Under the pieces are notes generated by a model. That model saw only the letters and a program-made list of their open reading frames with translations, ran no database searches and had not been told where the DNA came from. A DNA stretch of 45,534 nucleotides from Oscillospiraceae bacterium (GTDB lineage Bacteria; Bacillota; Clostridia; Oscillospirales; Ruminococcaceae), in contig JAUNJJ010000018.1 of NCBI GenBank assembly GCA_030533325.1, forward strand, positions 1-45,534. The letters run 5' to 3'. Positions 24,210-34,291 of the stretch are shown piece by piece. The stretch's first letter is position 1, and the number at the start of each line of letters is the position of its first letter. The position numbers and the translations under genes are program-made.

Positions 24210-26390
24210 ATGGAAGAAGTTACAATGAAGGTGTATAATATAAAAAACCTCGACTGTGCTCACTGCGCTTCAAAGATTGAAGCTGCAATTAACGAAATGG
24301 AAGAAGTCGAAGAGGCAGTAATGATTTATACTGCTAAAAAATTCAGGATAAAAGCGAGGCACACCACAGAGCTGTTTGAAAAAATCATGAAAAAGTGTGA
24401 TGACATTGAACCGGGAGTTCAGCTTGTTGAAGAAGGTCATGATACAGACCACAGTTCAGATTTGCATGAAAAATGCCATGAGCATAATCATGAGCACTGC
24501 CACGGACACAGTCATTCAGAAACTCATGAACATTCACACTCTAATGAACACTCAGGAAATGAAATTCCTTTTATAGTAACAGGTGCAGTACTCCTTGTGG
24601 GAGCAAAGATTGCTGGTGAATTTACGGGTGTTTCGTTTATACCGCTGATTATCTATATTGTTTCATATCTTATTCTTGGCGGCAGGGTTTTAGCAGATGC
24701 TGTAAAAGGCATACTCCGCGGCAGAGTATTCAGCGAAAAATTCCTGATGGCACTGGCAACCCTTGCAGCATTTGCATTAAAGGATTATCCGGAAGCTGTC
24801 GGTGTAATGCTTTTCTACCGGGTTGGTGAATACTTCGAGGAAAAAGCAGTTGAAAACAGCAGGAAATCAGTTCTGTCGGCAGCAGATATGAGGCCGGAAA
24901 CAGTTATACTTGTAAATGAAGAGGGTACAGAGACCATTCCGGCTGAAAAAGCAGAGCCTGGTCAGATTATTCTTGTAAGGGCGGGAGACAGAATTCCACT
25001 TGACGGTATTGTGTGTGAAGGTAAAACATCAATTGATACTTCTTCAGTTACCGGTGAACATTTACCCGTTGATATCTCAGAAAACGACAACGTTTTATCA
25101 GGCTGCGTAAATCTCAGCAGTCCTGTAAAGATTCAGATAACCAAACCATTGTCTGAATCAATGGTAAGCAAGATTATTGACAGTATAGAAAACGCTTCAG
25201 CAAGTAAGCCTAAGCTTGACAGATTCATTACAAGATTTGCTAATATTTATACTCCGGTTGTAGTTATTGTTGCTCTGCTCACCGCTGTTATTCCATCTCT
25301 CATTACACATGACTGGCACAAGTGGATATACACGGCAGTTACTTTTCTTGTGATAAGCTGTCCGTGTGCAGTTGTTCTCAGTGTTCCGCTGACTTATTTT
25401 GCCGGAATAGGTGCCGGTTCAAAGAATGGCATACTTTTTACAAACGGAACATCAATTGAAGCAGCTGATAAAATAAAAGCGATTGTCATGGACAAAACGG
25501 GTACGGTGACAAACGGTGGATTCAATGTTAATAAAACTGAAATATATGGAGATAAAGATGAAACTGAAATAATCAGACTCTGTGCTTCATGTGAATCACA
25601 GTCAACTCATCCTGTAGCTCAGTGTATAGTGAAAAAATGTGAATCACGCGGAATCAATCTTGCAGAGCCTGAAAATATCACTGAAACAGCAGGTATGGGT
25701 CTGAAAGCAATAGTAAACGGTAAAACAGTTCTCTGTGGAAATTCAAAATTAATGAACAAATACAACATCAATATTGATAAATATACTCCCGGAGTATCCG
25801 GAACAGATATACTCTGTGCTGTTGACGGTGTTCTTGCAGGATGTTTCAGAATCAGTGACACAATAAAGACTGATGCTGTTCAGACAATCAGGAAAATAAA
25901 AAGCAGAGGTATAAAGACAGTTATACTTACAGGTGACTCTGAAGGAAGTGCGTCGGAGACTGCTCGCTTAACCGGTATTGACAAATACTATGCAAAGCTG
26001 CTTCCGGAAGACAAACTCCGTATAATGAAAGATATCCGAAAGGAACACGGTATGGTTATGTTTGTAGGTGACGGAATAAATGATGCACCGGTTCTTGCCG
26101 GTGCTGATGTCAGTGCCGCCATGGGAAGCGGTGCTGATGCGGCTGTCGAAGCTGCAGATATAGTAATTATGAACTCTGATATGAAATCAGTTTCGACAGT
26201 ACTGGATATATCATCTGATACAAACCGAATTGCAAAACAGAATATTATTTTTGCTCTGGCATTCAAACTTGCTGTTATGGTTTTAGGCTTTGCCGGATTT
26301 GCAAATATGTGGTTTGCAGTGTTTGCTGATTCGGGTGTAGCCGCTCTGTGCGTGCTGAATTCAATAAGAATTTTAAGAAAAAAATATTAA
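24210..26390 (+). CDS. Zn/Cd/Pb-type P1B ATPase with His-rich metal-binding domain
   Basis: This P-type ATPase has 726 residues from ATG 24210. It has an HMA domain with DCAHC, a His-rich stretch (HEHNHEHCHGHSHSETHEHS), membrane helices with the SCPCAVVLS transport motif, the TGE actuator loop (SSVTGEHLPVD), the phosphorylation site DKTGTVT, the THP motif and the hinge GDGINDAP. The CPC motif with HMA and His-rich parts fits ZntA/CadA-like export of Zn, Cd or Pb. The frame is open from 24165, but that start lies in the operator. ATG 24210 follows GGTG, and ATG 24225 follows GGAAG, so the start is one of those two. It has its own promoter and stands alone. Confidence 0.93.
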   Translation: MEEVTMKVYNIKNLDCAHCASKIEAAINEMEEVEEAVMIYTAKKFRIKARHTTELFEKIMKKCDDIEPGVQLVEEGHDTDHSSDLHEKCHEHNHEHCHGHSHSETHEHSHSNEHSGNEIPFIVTGAVLLVGAKIAGEFTGVSFIPLIIYIVSYLILGGRVLADAVKGILRGRVFSEKFLMALATLAAFALKDYPEAVGVMLFYRVGEYFEEKAVENSRKSVLSAADMRPETVILVNEEGTETIPAEKAEPGQIILVRAGDRIPLDGIVCEGKTSIDTSSVTGEHLPVDISENDNVLSGCVNLSSPVKIQITKPLSESMVSKIIDSIENASASKPKLDRFITRFANIYTPVVVIVALLTAVIPSLITHDWHKWIYTAVTFLVISCPCAVVLSVPLTYFAGIGAGSKNGILFTNGTSIEAADKIKAIVMDKTGTVTNGGFNVNKTEIYGDKDETEIIRLCASCESQSTHPVAQCIVKKCESRGINLAEPENITETAGMGLKAIVNGKTVLCGNSKLMNKYNINIDKYTPGVSGTDILCAVDGVLAGCFRISDTIKTDAVQTIRKIKSRGIKTVILTGDSEGSASETARLTGIDKYYAKLLPEDKLRIMKDIRKEHGMVMFVGDGINDAPVLAGADVSAAMGSGADAAVEAADIVIMNSDMKSVSTVLDISSDTNRIAKQNIIFALAFKLAVMVLGFAGFANMWFAVFADSGVAALCVLNSIRILRKKY

Positions 26391-26415
26391 AATCATTATA
26401 TTTTCCCGTAACACA

Positions 26416-26444
26416 TTGAACATTTTTATGAAATATGGTATAAT
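26416..26444 (+). promoter_or_regulatory. Promoter of the 26481-37446 operon
   Basis: TTGAAC (26416-26421), 17-base spacer, TATAAT (26439-26444), about 35 bases before ATG 26481. No other strong promoter or terminator is visible until 37446, which supports one long transcript. Confidence 0.8.
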
Positions 26445-26480
26445 CTTAATATCAAAAACTTTTAGTTACGGAGAATACGG

Positions 26481-28070
26481 ATGGCAGTAATCATAACAAA
26501 TATAAAATCATCGGTCACTGAAGAAGCAGAGTCAATAGTAAAAAAAGCACTGAAAAAAATATCTGTCAGAGAAGATGAAATAAAAAATACCGGCATATAC
26601 AAATCATCACTTGATGCCAGAAAACAGTCTGATATTCATTTTGTTCACTCAGTTTATGCTGAACTTGAAAATACGTCCAGAGAGAAAAAAATTTGTGAAA
26701 AAAATTCATTTTGCCAGTACATTGACAGCGAAGTAAAATCACCGGTTATCTGCAGAGATGCATATAAGGGAAGGGTCGCCGTTATCGGATTCGGACCGGC
26801 AGGCCTTTTCTGCGCTCTTGTACTTTCGGAGAACGGTTATAAACCAGTAGTATTTGAGAGAGGCGAGCCGGTTGATGACCGGGCGCGTTCCGTGGATAAT
26901 TTCTGGAACGGAGGAAGTCTTAACATTAACTCAAACGTCCAGTTTGGTGAAGGCGGAGCAGGAACATTTTCAGACGGAAAGCTCACAACAAGAATAAAGG
27001 ATCCGTTCTGCCGTTATGTTCTGAACAGTTTTGTTGAGTTCGGTGCTCCTGAAGAAATACTTACAAAGGCCAAGCCTCATATAGGAACAGACAAGCTCCG
27101 CTCAGTAATTAAAAAGATGAGAGAGAAAATCATTGAAAACGGCGGAGAAATTCATTTTAATACCACTGTTACAGACTTTGAAACGGAAAACGGAAAGATA
27201 TGCAGTATAAAAACCAATAAGGGCAGCTTCGATGCAGCAGCAGTTGTACTTGCAGTTGGTAATTCTGCACGCGATACCTTTGAAATGCTCTTTTCAAAGC
27301 AGATTCTTATGCAGCCGAAACCTTTTTCAGTAGGGGTGCGTATAGAACATCTGCAGGAAGATGTAAATGAAAGTCTTTACGGGAACTATAAAAACAATCC
27401 TTTTCTTCCTCCCGGAGAATATCAGCTGTCATACAGAGACAGGGAAGGAAACGGAGTGTACACTTTCTGTATGTGCCCGGGAGGAATGGTCGTTCCGTCA
27501 GCAAGTGAAGAAAACACAGTGGTTACAAACGGCATGAGTGAATTTGCACGAGACGGAAAAAACGCAAATTCAGCTGTAGCTGTCTCCGTATCGGAAAAGG
27601 ATTTTGGCAGTTCACCACTTGACGGTATGTATTTTGCAAGAGAACTTGAGCGTAAAGCATTTGAACTTGCCGGAAAAAACTACAAAGCACCTGCTACTAC
27701 AGTAGGTGGTTTTATGGACAACAGGCCATCACTTGATTCGTGTATTACACCTACATTTGCCAGAGGACTTTCAGAATGCAACTTCAACAGTCTTTTCAGC
27801 GAAAGAATAAACAGCCTGCTTTTAGCAGGTCTGAATGACTTCGGTCGTAAGATGAAATGTTTTAAGAAAAGAGAGGCTGTCATGACAGCTCCTGAAACCA
27901 GAACTTCAGCACCGCTGCGTATACTAAGAAATGAAAGTCTTGTTTCACCATCTCTTTCAAACCTGTACCCGTGCGGTGAGGGAGCAGGATATGCCGGGGG
28001 AATAACATCGGCAGCAGTAGACGGAATAAAAACAGCTTACAGAATAATGGAATGCTATTCTCCTGAATAA
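26481..28070 (+). CDS. FAD-dependent dehydrogenase-like protein (COG2509 type)
   Basis: This 529-residue flavoprotein has a dinucleotide-binding motif VAVIGFGPAGLFCALVLSENG (about 102-122), then FERGEPVDDRARSVDNFW and FGEGGAGTFSDGKL, which are hallmarks of the uncharacterised 'NAD(FAD)-utilizing dehydrogenase' family. The C-terminal FAD-contact block is YPCGEGAGYAGGITSAAVDG. An N-terminal domain of about 95 residues precedes the FAD part. The substrate is unknown for the family. It begins the operon and the next gene starts 17 bases later, but homologs are widespread outside such operons, so co-transcription may be incidental. Confidence 0.88.
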   Translation: MAVIITNIKSSVTEEAESIVKKALKKISVREDEIKNTGIYKSSLDARKQSDIHFVHSVYAELENTSREKKICEKNSFCQYIDSEVKSPVICRDAYKGRVAVIGFGPAGLFCALVLSENGYKPVVFERGEPVDDRARSVDNFWNGGSLNINSNVQFGEGGAGTFSDGKLTTRIKDPFCRYVLNSFVEFGAPEEILTKAKPHIGTDKLRSVIKKMREKIIENGGEIHFNTTVTDFETENGKICSIKTNKGSFDAAAVVLAVGNSARDTFEMLFSKQILMQPKPFSVGVRIEHLQEDVNESLYGNYKNNPFLPPGEYQLSYRDREGNGVYTFCMCPGGMVVPSASEENTVVTNGMSEFARDGKNANSAVAVSVSEKDFGSSPLDGMYFARELERKAFELAGKNYKAPATTVGGFMDNRPSLDSCITPTFARGLSECNFNSLFSERINSLLLAGLNDFGRKMKCFKKREAVMTAPETRTSAPLRILRNESLVSPSLSNLYPCGEGAGYAGGITSAAVDGIKTAYRIMECYSPE

Positions 28071-28087
28071 TAGCAGAAAGACATAAT

Positions 28088-29143
28088 ATGATCAGAATAA
28101 ATAACGAAACTTTTTTAAACTATATAAACCCGGACAGCAAGGCGGAAATAATAAAATATTCACTTGGCGGACTGCTGTATACTCCTGCACACAATAACAA
28201 GGTATCTGCTTTTTTAAAAGAAAAAAGATATCCCCATCTCAGATCTCTTGCTCTTTGTCTTGAAGATGCCATTGCAGACGGGTCGGAAAGAGAGGCTGTA
28301 AACCAGATTGAAAAAACATTCAGAGATATAGGAGATGCAGTTTCAGAAGGAATTGTTTCCGAAAATGAACTTCCGTACATCTTTATCAGAGTAAAGACAC
28401 CGGAACAGATTGATGAAGTGTATGATAAAATCAGATATTCAAATCATTTTTCAGGTTTTATCCTGCCAAAATTTGATCTGGAAAATGCAGAAAAATATCT
28501 TACCCGTATTTCAAAAATTAACGAATGTGCCGATAATATTGTATATGCTATGCCAATCCTTGAATCACGTTCAGTATCCGACGTCAGAAATCGTATAAAT
28601 AATCTTTCAGAAATAAAATACATAACAGATGCCTTTTATGACAGTATACTGAATATTCGTATAGGAGGAAATGATTTTTGCAGCAGATTCGGAGTGAGAA
28701 GAAAGATTAATGACAGTATCTATGATATCGCAGTTATTGCTTCCATAATATCAGATATAGTAAATATATTTAGCGAGGACTATGTTATCTCTGCTCCGGT
28801 ATGGGACTACTTTTCCGGCACAAATTCAGAGGACATCGGATGGAAAGATGGTCTTCGAAGAGAGATGGAAAGGGATATACTTAACGGACTGACGGGAAAG
28901 ACCGCAATTCATCCGTCACAGCTTGAAATCATAAACAGTGAACTTGCTGTGACCAAAGAGGATTTTTCAGATGCGGTGTCAATACTGAACTGGAATGACA
29001 ATCTGCTTGCTGTGTCAAAAAGTATATCAGGCAGCAGAATGAATGAGAAGAAGGTTCATGGAAACTGGGCTGAAAAAATTGTTATCCGTGCTGCAGTTTA
29101 TGGCATAAGAGATATTGAAAGGAAACCTGAAACAATTGCTTGA
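28088..29143 (+). CDS. HpcH/HpaI aldolase / CitE-like lyase (Ter-module type)
   Basis: This 351-residue TIM-barrel protein has the CitE-type motif LALCLEDAIADG (acidic metal site), FIRVKTPEQIDEVYDKI, FSGFILPKFD and the late block GKTAIHPSQLEIINSEL, which is the family's G(K/R)xxIHPxQ signature. CitE-like enzymes cleave or condense C-C bonds next to a carboxylate or CoA ester. A divergent member occurs in the gene module attached to tellurite-resistance (Ter) loci, with the same PRTase partners found here. I infer that it acts in that pathway. The real substrate is unknown. AGAAAGA precedes ATG 28088. Confidence 0.82.
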   Translation: MIRINNETFLNYINPDSKAEIIKYSLGGLLYTPAHNNKVSAFLKEKRYPHLRSLALCLEDAIADGSEREAVNQIEKTFRDIGDAVSEGIVSENELPYIFIRVKTPEQIDEVYDKIRYSNHFSGFILPKFDLENAEKYLTRISKINECADNIVYAMPILESRSVSDVRNRINNLSEIKYITDAFYDSILNIRIGGNDFCSRFGVRRKINDSIYDIAVIASIISDIVNIFSEDYVISAPVWDYFSGTNSEDIGWKDGLRREMERDILNGLTGKTAIHPSQLEIINSELAVTKEDFSDAVSILNWNDNLLAVSKSISGSRMNEKKVHGNWAEKIVIRAAVYGIRDIERKPETIA

Positions 29144-30263
29144 AATTATAAAAAACAAATCAACATTTTCTGACCAGGATCTTATTAGAGTGGTCAGAAG
29201 AGAAAATAACGCAAAAAGGAATTATCTTCTTGTAAACAGTATGCAGGGAAAGCATGTTCCGGCAAATCCCGACAACGTTCTGAAACTTTATAATGAACTT
29301 GCGAAATGTTTGCAAAGTGAAGGAAATATAAAAAACGCTGTTTTTATTGGGTTTGCAGAGACAGCAACCGCAGTGGGAGCTGGTGTTGCATCATGTTTTG
29401 AGAATTCATATTATCTGCACACTACAAGAGAGGTTTGTACAAGTCGTATTAGTGTGGCTGATTTCCGTGAAGAACACAGTCACGCAACTGAGCAGCTGCT
29501 GTACTGTGATGAATGGGAGAATATTATTTCAAAAGCTGAAAATATCGTATTTGTTGAGGATGAGATATCAACAGGAAAGACAATAATGAATTTTATTAAT
29601 GCTCTTAAAACGCAGAAAAAAGTCAGTGATAATATAAAGTTTTCTGCATGTTCAATACTTAATGGTATGACAGAAGAATGCGAAAATGGACTCAGAAAAC
29701 AGGGAATGAATTTCTTTTATCTTGTTAAACACAGGGCATCACCTGATTCTGACGAAGTTTATTCATTTAATCCTGTAATCAGATTAAGAAAAGCAGATTA
29801 TGATTTCACCGAAATTAAAATAAACGGAAAAATTAATCCGCGTTTTGGTTCTGAAACTGCAGAATATATAAATGCATGCAGCAGTCTTGCAGATAAAATA
29901 TCTGAAATGATATCAACTGAGGGAAAGAATGTTGCTGTAATCGGTACAGAAGAATGCATGTATCCGGCAATAAAAACTGCACAGAGAATAAGCAGAGCAG
30001 GAGTAGCGTCTGTTGTTACTCATTCTACTACAAGGAGTCCGATAGTAGCGGACAACAGCGAAGACTACCCTCTGAAGTCAAGGTATCAGGTTGAAAGCTT
30101 TTATGACAAAGAAAGAAAAACATTTATCTATAATTCTGATATTAACAGATATGATCTTGTCCTTGTTGTAACAGATTCAGAAAAAGAAGATTACGATTTT
30201 ACAACGTTGGCCGATGCATTTCCATTATCCGAAAAATTTATTCTGGTTAGGTGGGTGAAGTAA
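29115..30263 (+). CDS. Phosphoribosyltransferase-TRSP domain protein
   Basis: This protein has up to 382 residues. The N-terminal half is an orotate-PRTase-like domain with the PRPP loop IVFVEDEISTGKTIMNFI. The C-terminal half has the TRSP domain, showing the name-giving motif in VVTHSTTRSPIVA followed by DYPLKSRYQVESFYD. This fusion is characteristic of the Ter-linked module predicted to build a nucleoside-like metabolite (Anantharaman, Iyer and Aravind). No ATG fits the start; TTG 29115 or TTG 29136 (AAAGGA 12 bases before) are the options, both overlapping the end of the lyase gene. It ends 1 base before the next gene. Confidence 0.85.
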   Translation: MKGNLKQLLEIIKNKSTFSDQDLIRVVRRENNAKRNYLLVNSMQGKHVPANPDNVLKLYNELAKCLQSEGNIKNAVFIGFAETATAVGAGVASCFENSYYLHTTREVCTSRISVADFREEHSHATEQLLYCDEWENIISKAENIVFVEDEISTGKTIMNFINALKTQKKVSDNIKFSACSILNGMTEECENGLRKQGMNFFYLVKHRASPDSDEVYSFNPVIRLRKADYDFTEIKINGKINPRFGSETAEYINACSSLADKISEMISTEGKNVAVIGTEECMYPAIKTAQRISRAGVASVVTHSTTRSPIVADNSEDYPLKSRYQVESFYDKERKTFIYNSDINRYDLVLVVTDSEKEDYDFTTLADAFPLSEKFILVRWVK

Positions 30264-30264
30264 A

Positions 30265-31329
30265 ATGCGGTCATCGTACAGTGAAAAAGATGTAACAATA
30301 CTTTTAAAGGACATTACCGGCATGGTTGAGCCGCTTCCGGCAAATGTCAGAGAAAAATATATACAGTCCGGAAAACACTACTGTGAGATGCTTCCGCTTG
30401 AATACAAGCCTGGAGAAGAATATTTCAGACTTTATAAGGAGGCTCTGGAAAGATATGCGTCTGAAACCGGAAATGCTGCTGCCTGCGTTGCAGAAAAAAT
30501 CAAGAGAAAAACAGACGGACCGATTGTACTTGTTTCACTTGCCAGAGCCGGTACGCCCGCAGGCATTATTATAAAAAGATATCTTAACCGTAAATATCCG
30601 GATACAGAAGTATATCACTACACTATTTCAATAATCAGAGGAAAAGGGATAGACCACAATGCAATGAGATATATTCTTAAACGTCACAGTGCTCAGTCAC
30701 TATGTTTTGTTGACGGCTGGACGGGTAAAGGTGCTATACTTGACACACTTAAAAGTGAGCTTTCCCGATATCCGGGAGTATCAGATGAACTGGCTGTACT
30801 GGCTGATCCGGCAAATATTACAAAACTGTGCGGCACAAAGTCGGATTTTCTGATTCCGAGTTCATGTCTTAATTCCACAGTATCCGGACTTTTAAGCAGA
30901 ACGTTTCTCAGAGATGACATTATTGACAAAGATGATTTTCACGGTGCAGCATATTACGAAGAACTTGAAAAAGAAGATTTGTCATCTGAATTTATTAATA
31001 CAGTTATGAATGCTATCGATTTTGACAAAGACTATTCTTCATTATCTGAATCTGAAGATGAATGCATATGTACCGGGATTGAAGAAGTCCGTATGATTCA
31101 GAAGGATTTTGGAATAAATGACATTAATTTCATTAAGCCGGGAATTGGTGAAACCACAAGAGTACTTCTTAGGCGTATTCCATGGAAAATCCTTGTAAAT
31201 GATATGAATGATACTGATTATCTTGCTCATATTTTCAGACTCGCAAATGAAAAGAATGTTGAGATAATTCAGTATCCGATGAAATGCTACAGGGCATGCG
31301 GCATAATAAAAAAACTTGCTGATACGTAA
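30265..31329 (+). CDS. StiP-type PRTase-like protein with PELOTA-like C-terminal domain
   Basis: This 354-residue protein matches the family named 'cysteine protease StiP' in databases, which is better viewed as a PRTase-fold protein. Key segments are GPIVLVSLARAGTPAGIIIKR, the block YTISIIRGKGIDHNAMRYIL, and the phosphate-loop-like FVDGWTGKGAI. The last about 90 residues (GETTRVLLRRIPWKILV ... VEIIQYPMKCYRACGIIKK) resemble the PELOTA RNA-binding fold fused to this family. The overlap with neighbouring genes is tight. Together with the TRSP gene it gives the operon two different PRTases, as in Ter-linked modules. GGTGGGTG lies before ATG 30265. Confidence 0.82.
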   Translation: MRSSYSEKDVTILLKDITGMVEPLPANVREKYIQSGKHYCEMLPLEYKPGEEYFRLYKEALERYASETGNAAACVAEKIKRKTDGPIVLVSLARAGTPAGIIIKRYLNRKYPDTEVYHYTISIIRGKGIDHNAMRYILKRHSAQSLCFVDGWTGKGAILDTLKSELSRYPGVSDELAVLADPANITKLCGTKSDFLIPSSCLNSTVSGLLSRTFLRDDIIDKDDFHGAAYYEELEKEDLSSEFINTVMNAIDFDKDYSSLSESEDECICTGIEEVRMIQKDFGINDINFIKPGIGETTRVLLRRIPWKILVNDMNDTDYLAHIFRLANEKNVEIIQYPMKCYRACGIIKKLADT

Positions 31330-31335
31330 GGAGAG

Positions 31336-32115
31336 GTGAGAACTATTATTCTTTTTGCTTCAGATCTAGATAATACACTTATTCATTCATATAAAAGAGC
31401 CGATTTGCTGGATATCTGTGTGGAATACAAAGATGAAAAAGCTCTGTCATTTATGACCCCGGCTGCATATTATCTTCTTAATAAGCTGAATAAACGAAGA
31501 GATATATACTTTGTTCCCCTGACTACACGCTCGTCAGAACAGTATGAGAGAATAAAGCTTTTTAAAGATACAGTACCGAAACTTGCACTTTCTGCTAACG
31601 GCGGCATATTATATGAAAACGGTGTAAAAAATTCATACTGGTTTAATGAATCGAAGAATCTTATTTCGGACTGCTATTCAGAATTTGAAAAAGGAATAGA
31701 TTACTTTCGGGATGATGAGTATGTTTGTTTTGAAATAAGACTCGTTGATGAATTATTTGTATTTACCAGATCGTCAGCACCGCTGACAACAAAGATTGTT
31801 CTTGAAAGCATACTGGATCTTAACAAGGTAGGGGTTTACAATATCGGTGAGAAAATGTATATATTTCCGAATGTTCTTACCAAAGGAAGGGCCGTACGCA
31901 GACTGAAAGAAAAATTTTCTTTTGAGAAAGTTATTTGTGCCGGGGACAGTGAATTTGATATTTCAATGCTCAATATAGCTGACTGTGCTTTGTGTCCTGA
32001 ACAGATTAAAGAATATATAAAATCAGATAACTGCATTGCTTTTGATACTGAAAAACAAAACTTTGCAGAACAGATACTAAACTACGTTTTAACTGAAAGG
32101 CGGGGAAATATATGA
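31336..32115 (+). CDS. HAD-superfamily phosphatase of the metabolite module
   Basis: This protein has about 259 residues. HAD motif I is FASDLDNTLI (Asp nucleophile and DxD pattern), motif II is in PLTTRSSEQY, and motif IV is CAGDSEFDISML. It is a Cof-like small-molecule phosphatase in form. A HAD enzyme accompanies the PRTase-TRSP and StiP-type genes in Ter-linked modules, where it is thought to dephosphorylate the product. The start is unusual: GTG 31336 has AAGGAG only 2 bases before it, so a rare ATT start a few codons on cannot be excluded. The end overlaps the next gene by 4 bases (ATGA). Confidence 0.85.
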   Translation: MRTIILFASDLDNTLIHSYKRADLLDICVEYKDEKALSFMTPAAYYLLNKLNKRRDIYFVPLTTRSSEQYERIKLFKDTVPKLALSANGGILYENGVKNSYWFNESKNLISDCYSEFEKGIDYFRDDEYVCFEIRLVDELFVFTRSSAPLTTKIVLESILDLNKVGVYNIGEKMYIFPNVLTKGRAVRRLKEKFSFEKVICAGDSEFDISMLNIADCALCPEQIKEYIKSDNCIAFDTEKQNFAEQILNYVLTERRGNI

Positions 32116-33029
32116 GATGTATCAATATTTCGCAGATAAATAAATCAATCCAGTACGATGTAATGGAATTTATTAAAAAATCAAACGAGGAATATACGGC
32201 TAAAATTGCAGCGGCAGCAAAGTCAGTTGCTGAAAGTCATAAACCAATTGTGCTTTTATCAGGACCTTCAGGTTCAGGTAAAACAACAACTGCACTCAGA
32301 CTTGCTGATGAACTTAAAAAAACTGGTGTAAATGCAAGTGTTATTTCAATGGATAATTATTTTATCCCGAACAAAAACATTGAAGAGAAGAATGTCCCAA
32401 GAGATGAAGACGGAAATATAGACCTTGAATCCCCGTACAGGGTAGATATCCAGATGTTTCAGGAACATATGAAAATGCTTGCAGACTGCAGGACAGTAGA
32501 TATTCCTGAATTTGATTTTGTCACTCAGGATTATACCTCATTTACTCCGATTACAAGAAAAGAAAATGAAGTAATGATCTTTGAAGGTATTCATGCACTG
32601 AACCCTGAAGTTAACGGCGGTGTTACTGACACAGCCACATGTATTTATGTCAGCGTAAGAACAAGGCTTAAGACTTCCAGCGGAGACCTGCTTCATCCTT
32701 CACATGTCAGACTGATGAGAAGACTTATAAGAGACAGGCTTTTCCGCGGAAGGGAATACGATGATATTTTTGCAATGTACAGGAGTGTACAGAGAGGTGA
32801 AAGCCTGTATATTATGCCGCATAAAGGAAGAGCTGATATCAATATAGATACTTTTATAGATTATGAGGCTTCTGTTTATAAAGGAGTAATATATGAAGAT
32901 TTAGTCAATGCTGAAAAGTCTTTACACGGCGACATGAGATCGATGATAATAAAATATCTCGAGGAACTTGATATTATTCCAACTGTTTTTGTACCTAAAA
33001 ACTCTCTTATAAAAGAATTCATCGGATAA
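32112..33029 (+). CDS. P-loop nucleoside kinase-like protein (uridine kinase/PRK family)
   Basis: This 305-residue kinase has an N-terminal segment of about 50 residues, then P-loop LLSGPSGSGKTTTALRLAD, then VISMDNYF (catalytic-type Asp) and IFEGIHALNPEV, the order found in uridine kinase and phosphoribulokinase. It overlaps the HAD gene by 4 bases, so it is translationally coupled to the module. A kinase acting on the nucleoside-like product or on a ribosyl intermediate is a reasonable inference. Simple uridine salvage is the alternative, but the operon context argues against that. Confidence 0.85.
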   Translation: MRCINISQINKSIQYDVMEFIKKSNEEYTAKIAAAAKSVAESHKPIVLLSGPSGSGKTTTALRLADELKKTGVNASVISMDNYFIPNKNIEEKNVPRDEDGNIDLESPYRVDIQMFQEHMKMLADCRTVDIPEFDFVTQDYTSFTPITRKENEVMIFEGIHALNPEVNGGVTDTATCIYVSVRTRLKTSSGDLLHPSHVRLMRRLIRDRLFRGREYDDIFAMYRSVQRGESLYIMPHKGRADINIDTFIDYEASVYKGVIYEDLVNAEKSLHGDMRSMIIKYLEELDIIPTVFVPKNSLIKEFIG

Positions 33030-33064
33030 AATAACTGTTCAATACAAATATACGGAGGAAAGTA

Positions 33065-34291
33065 ATGAAATTTTTGCATATTTCTGACTTACACTTTGGC
33101 AAAACAATGAACGAACTTCCTCTTATAAAGGAAGATCAGCCGTACTGGGTGAAAAAATTTCTGGAAACTGTTGACGAAACCGGGGCAGAAGCTGTTGTTA
33201 TTGCGGGAGATGTCTATGACAGAAGCTCGCCTTCAGCTGATGCAGTAAAACTTCTTGACGAAATGATTACCTCACTTTCAGAAAAGAATATAATTGTTAT
33301 GATGGTTGCCGGAAATCACGATTCCGGACAGAAACTAAGTTTTGCAAGTGATATCCTTAAAAAAAATGGAATCTATATTTCCGGACTTCTTTCTGAAAAT
33401 AAAAAAGAAATACCAAACGTTACTCTGAATGATGAATACGGAAAAATTACCTTCTGGCTTATGCCGTATATTTTTCCGGCTGTTGTAAATGACATACTTG
33501 GTACTGAGTGCAAGGATTATGATTCGGCATTCAGAAAACTTCTTGAGAATCAGAATATAGATTTTTCACAGAGAAATGTTATTATCGCCCATCAGAATGT
33601 TACAAGAAACGGTATTGAAGCGGAGCGCGGCGGTTCTGAAACTATGGTTGCCGGTGTAGGGGGTATTGAGTATACGAATTTTGAAAAATTTGAATATACT
33701 GCTCTTGGTCATATTCATGCAGCTCAGACAGTTGTAAAGGATAATATAAGATATGCCGGTTCACCGCTCTGCTACCATTTTGATGAAACAAAATTTTCAA
33801 AAAAAGGACCTGTTCTTGTTGAGGTTAAGGAAAAAGGACAGGCAGTACAGACTGAGATAATCCCGATTAAACCTTTGCATAACGTCAGAGTAATAACAGA
33901 TACATATGAAAATATTATCAGCTCAGAAACTTGTAACCAGGTCAGAGGCGAGTATCTGAAAGCTGTAATAACTGATAAAAAAATTACTCCGGAAATTACA
34001 GAAGAACTCAGAGCTCTTGCGTATTCACATAACAGCATAATGCTGGAAATAGTATCTTCATACGGAAGAAGCGAGTATTCTTCAGAAGTTACTTCACAGG
34101 ATTATAACCCTGAAAAATCTCTGAATGAGCTTTTCAGTGAATTCTATGCCTTTCAGAATCAGGGAGCTGAGCCTGATGATGAAGATCTTGAAATTATCAG
34201 TTTGATTCAGGAGTATATGAATGCGGAAAATACCGACAGTCTGCCAGACAAAATAATCAGTCTTGCTGAGAAACAGGAGGGTGCTGAATGA
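33065..34291 (+). CDS. sbcD: Nuclease SbcD subunit (Mre11-like)
   Basis: This 408-residue metallophosphatase-fold nuclease has the metal motifs LHISDLHFGK (4-13), VIAGDVYDRSSPS, VAGNHDSG, VIIAHQN and ALGHIHAAQ, in the usual Mre11/SbcD order, followed by the cap and C-terminal SbcC-binding region. With SbcC it opens hairpins and trims double-strand ends. CGGAGGAAAG gives a strong ribosome site. The 35-base gap after the kinase gene has no terminator, so it appears to be in the same operon. Confidence 0.96.
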   Translation: MKFLHISDLHFGKTMNELPLIKEDQPYWVKKFLETVDETGAEAVVIAGDVYDRSSPSADAVKLLDEMITSLSEKNIIVMMVAGNHDSGQKLSFASDILKKNGIYISGLLSENKKEIPNVTLNDEYGKITFWLMPYIFPAVVNDILGTECKDYDSAFRKLLENQNIDFSQRNVIIAHQNVTRNGIEAERGGSETMVAGVGGIEYTNFEKFEYTALGHIHAAQTVVKDNIRYAGSPLCYHFDETKFSKKGPVLVEVKEKGQAVQTEIIPIKPLHNVRVITDTYENIISSETCNQVRGEYLKAVITDKKITPEITEELRALAYSHNSIMLEIVSSYGRSEYSSEVTSQDYNPEKSLNELFSEFYAFQNQGAEPDDEDLEIISLIQEYMNAENTDSLPDKIISLAEKQEGAE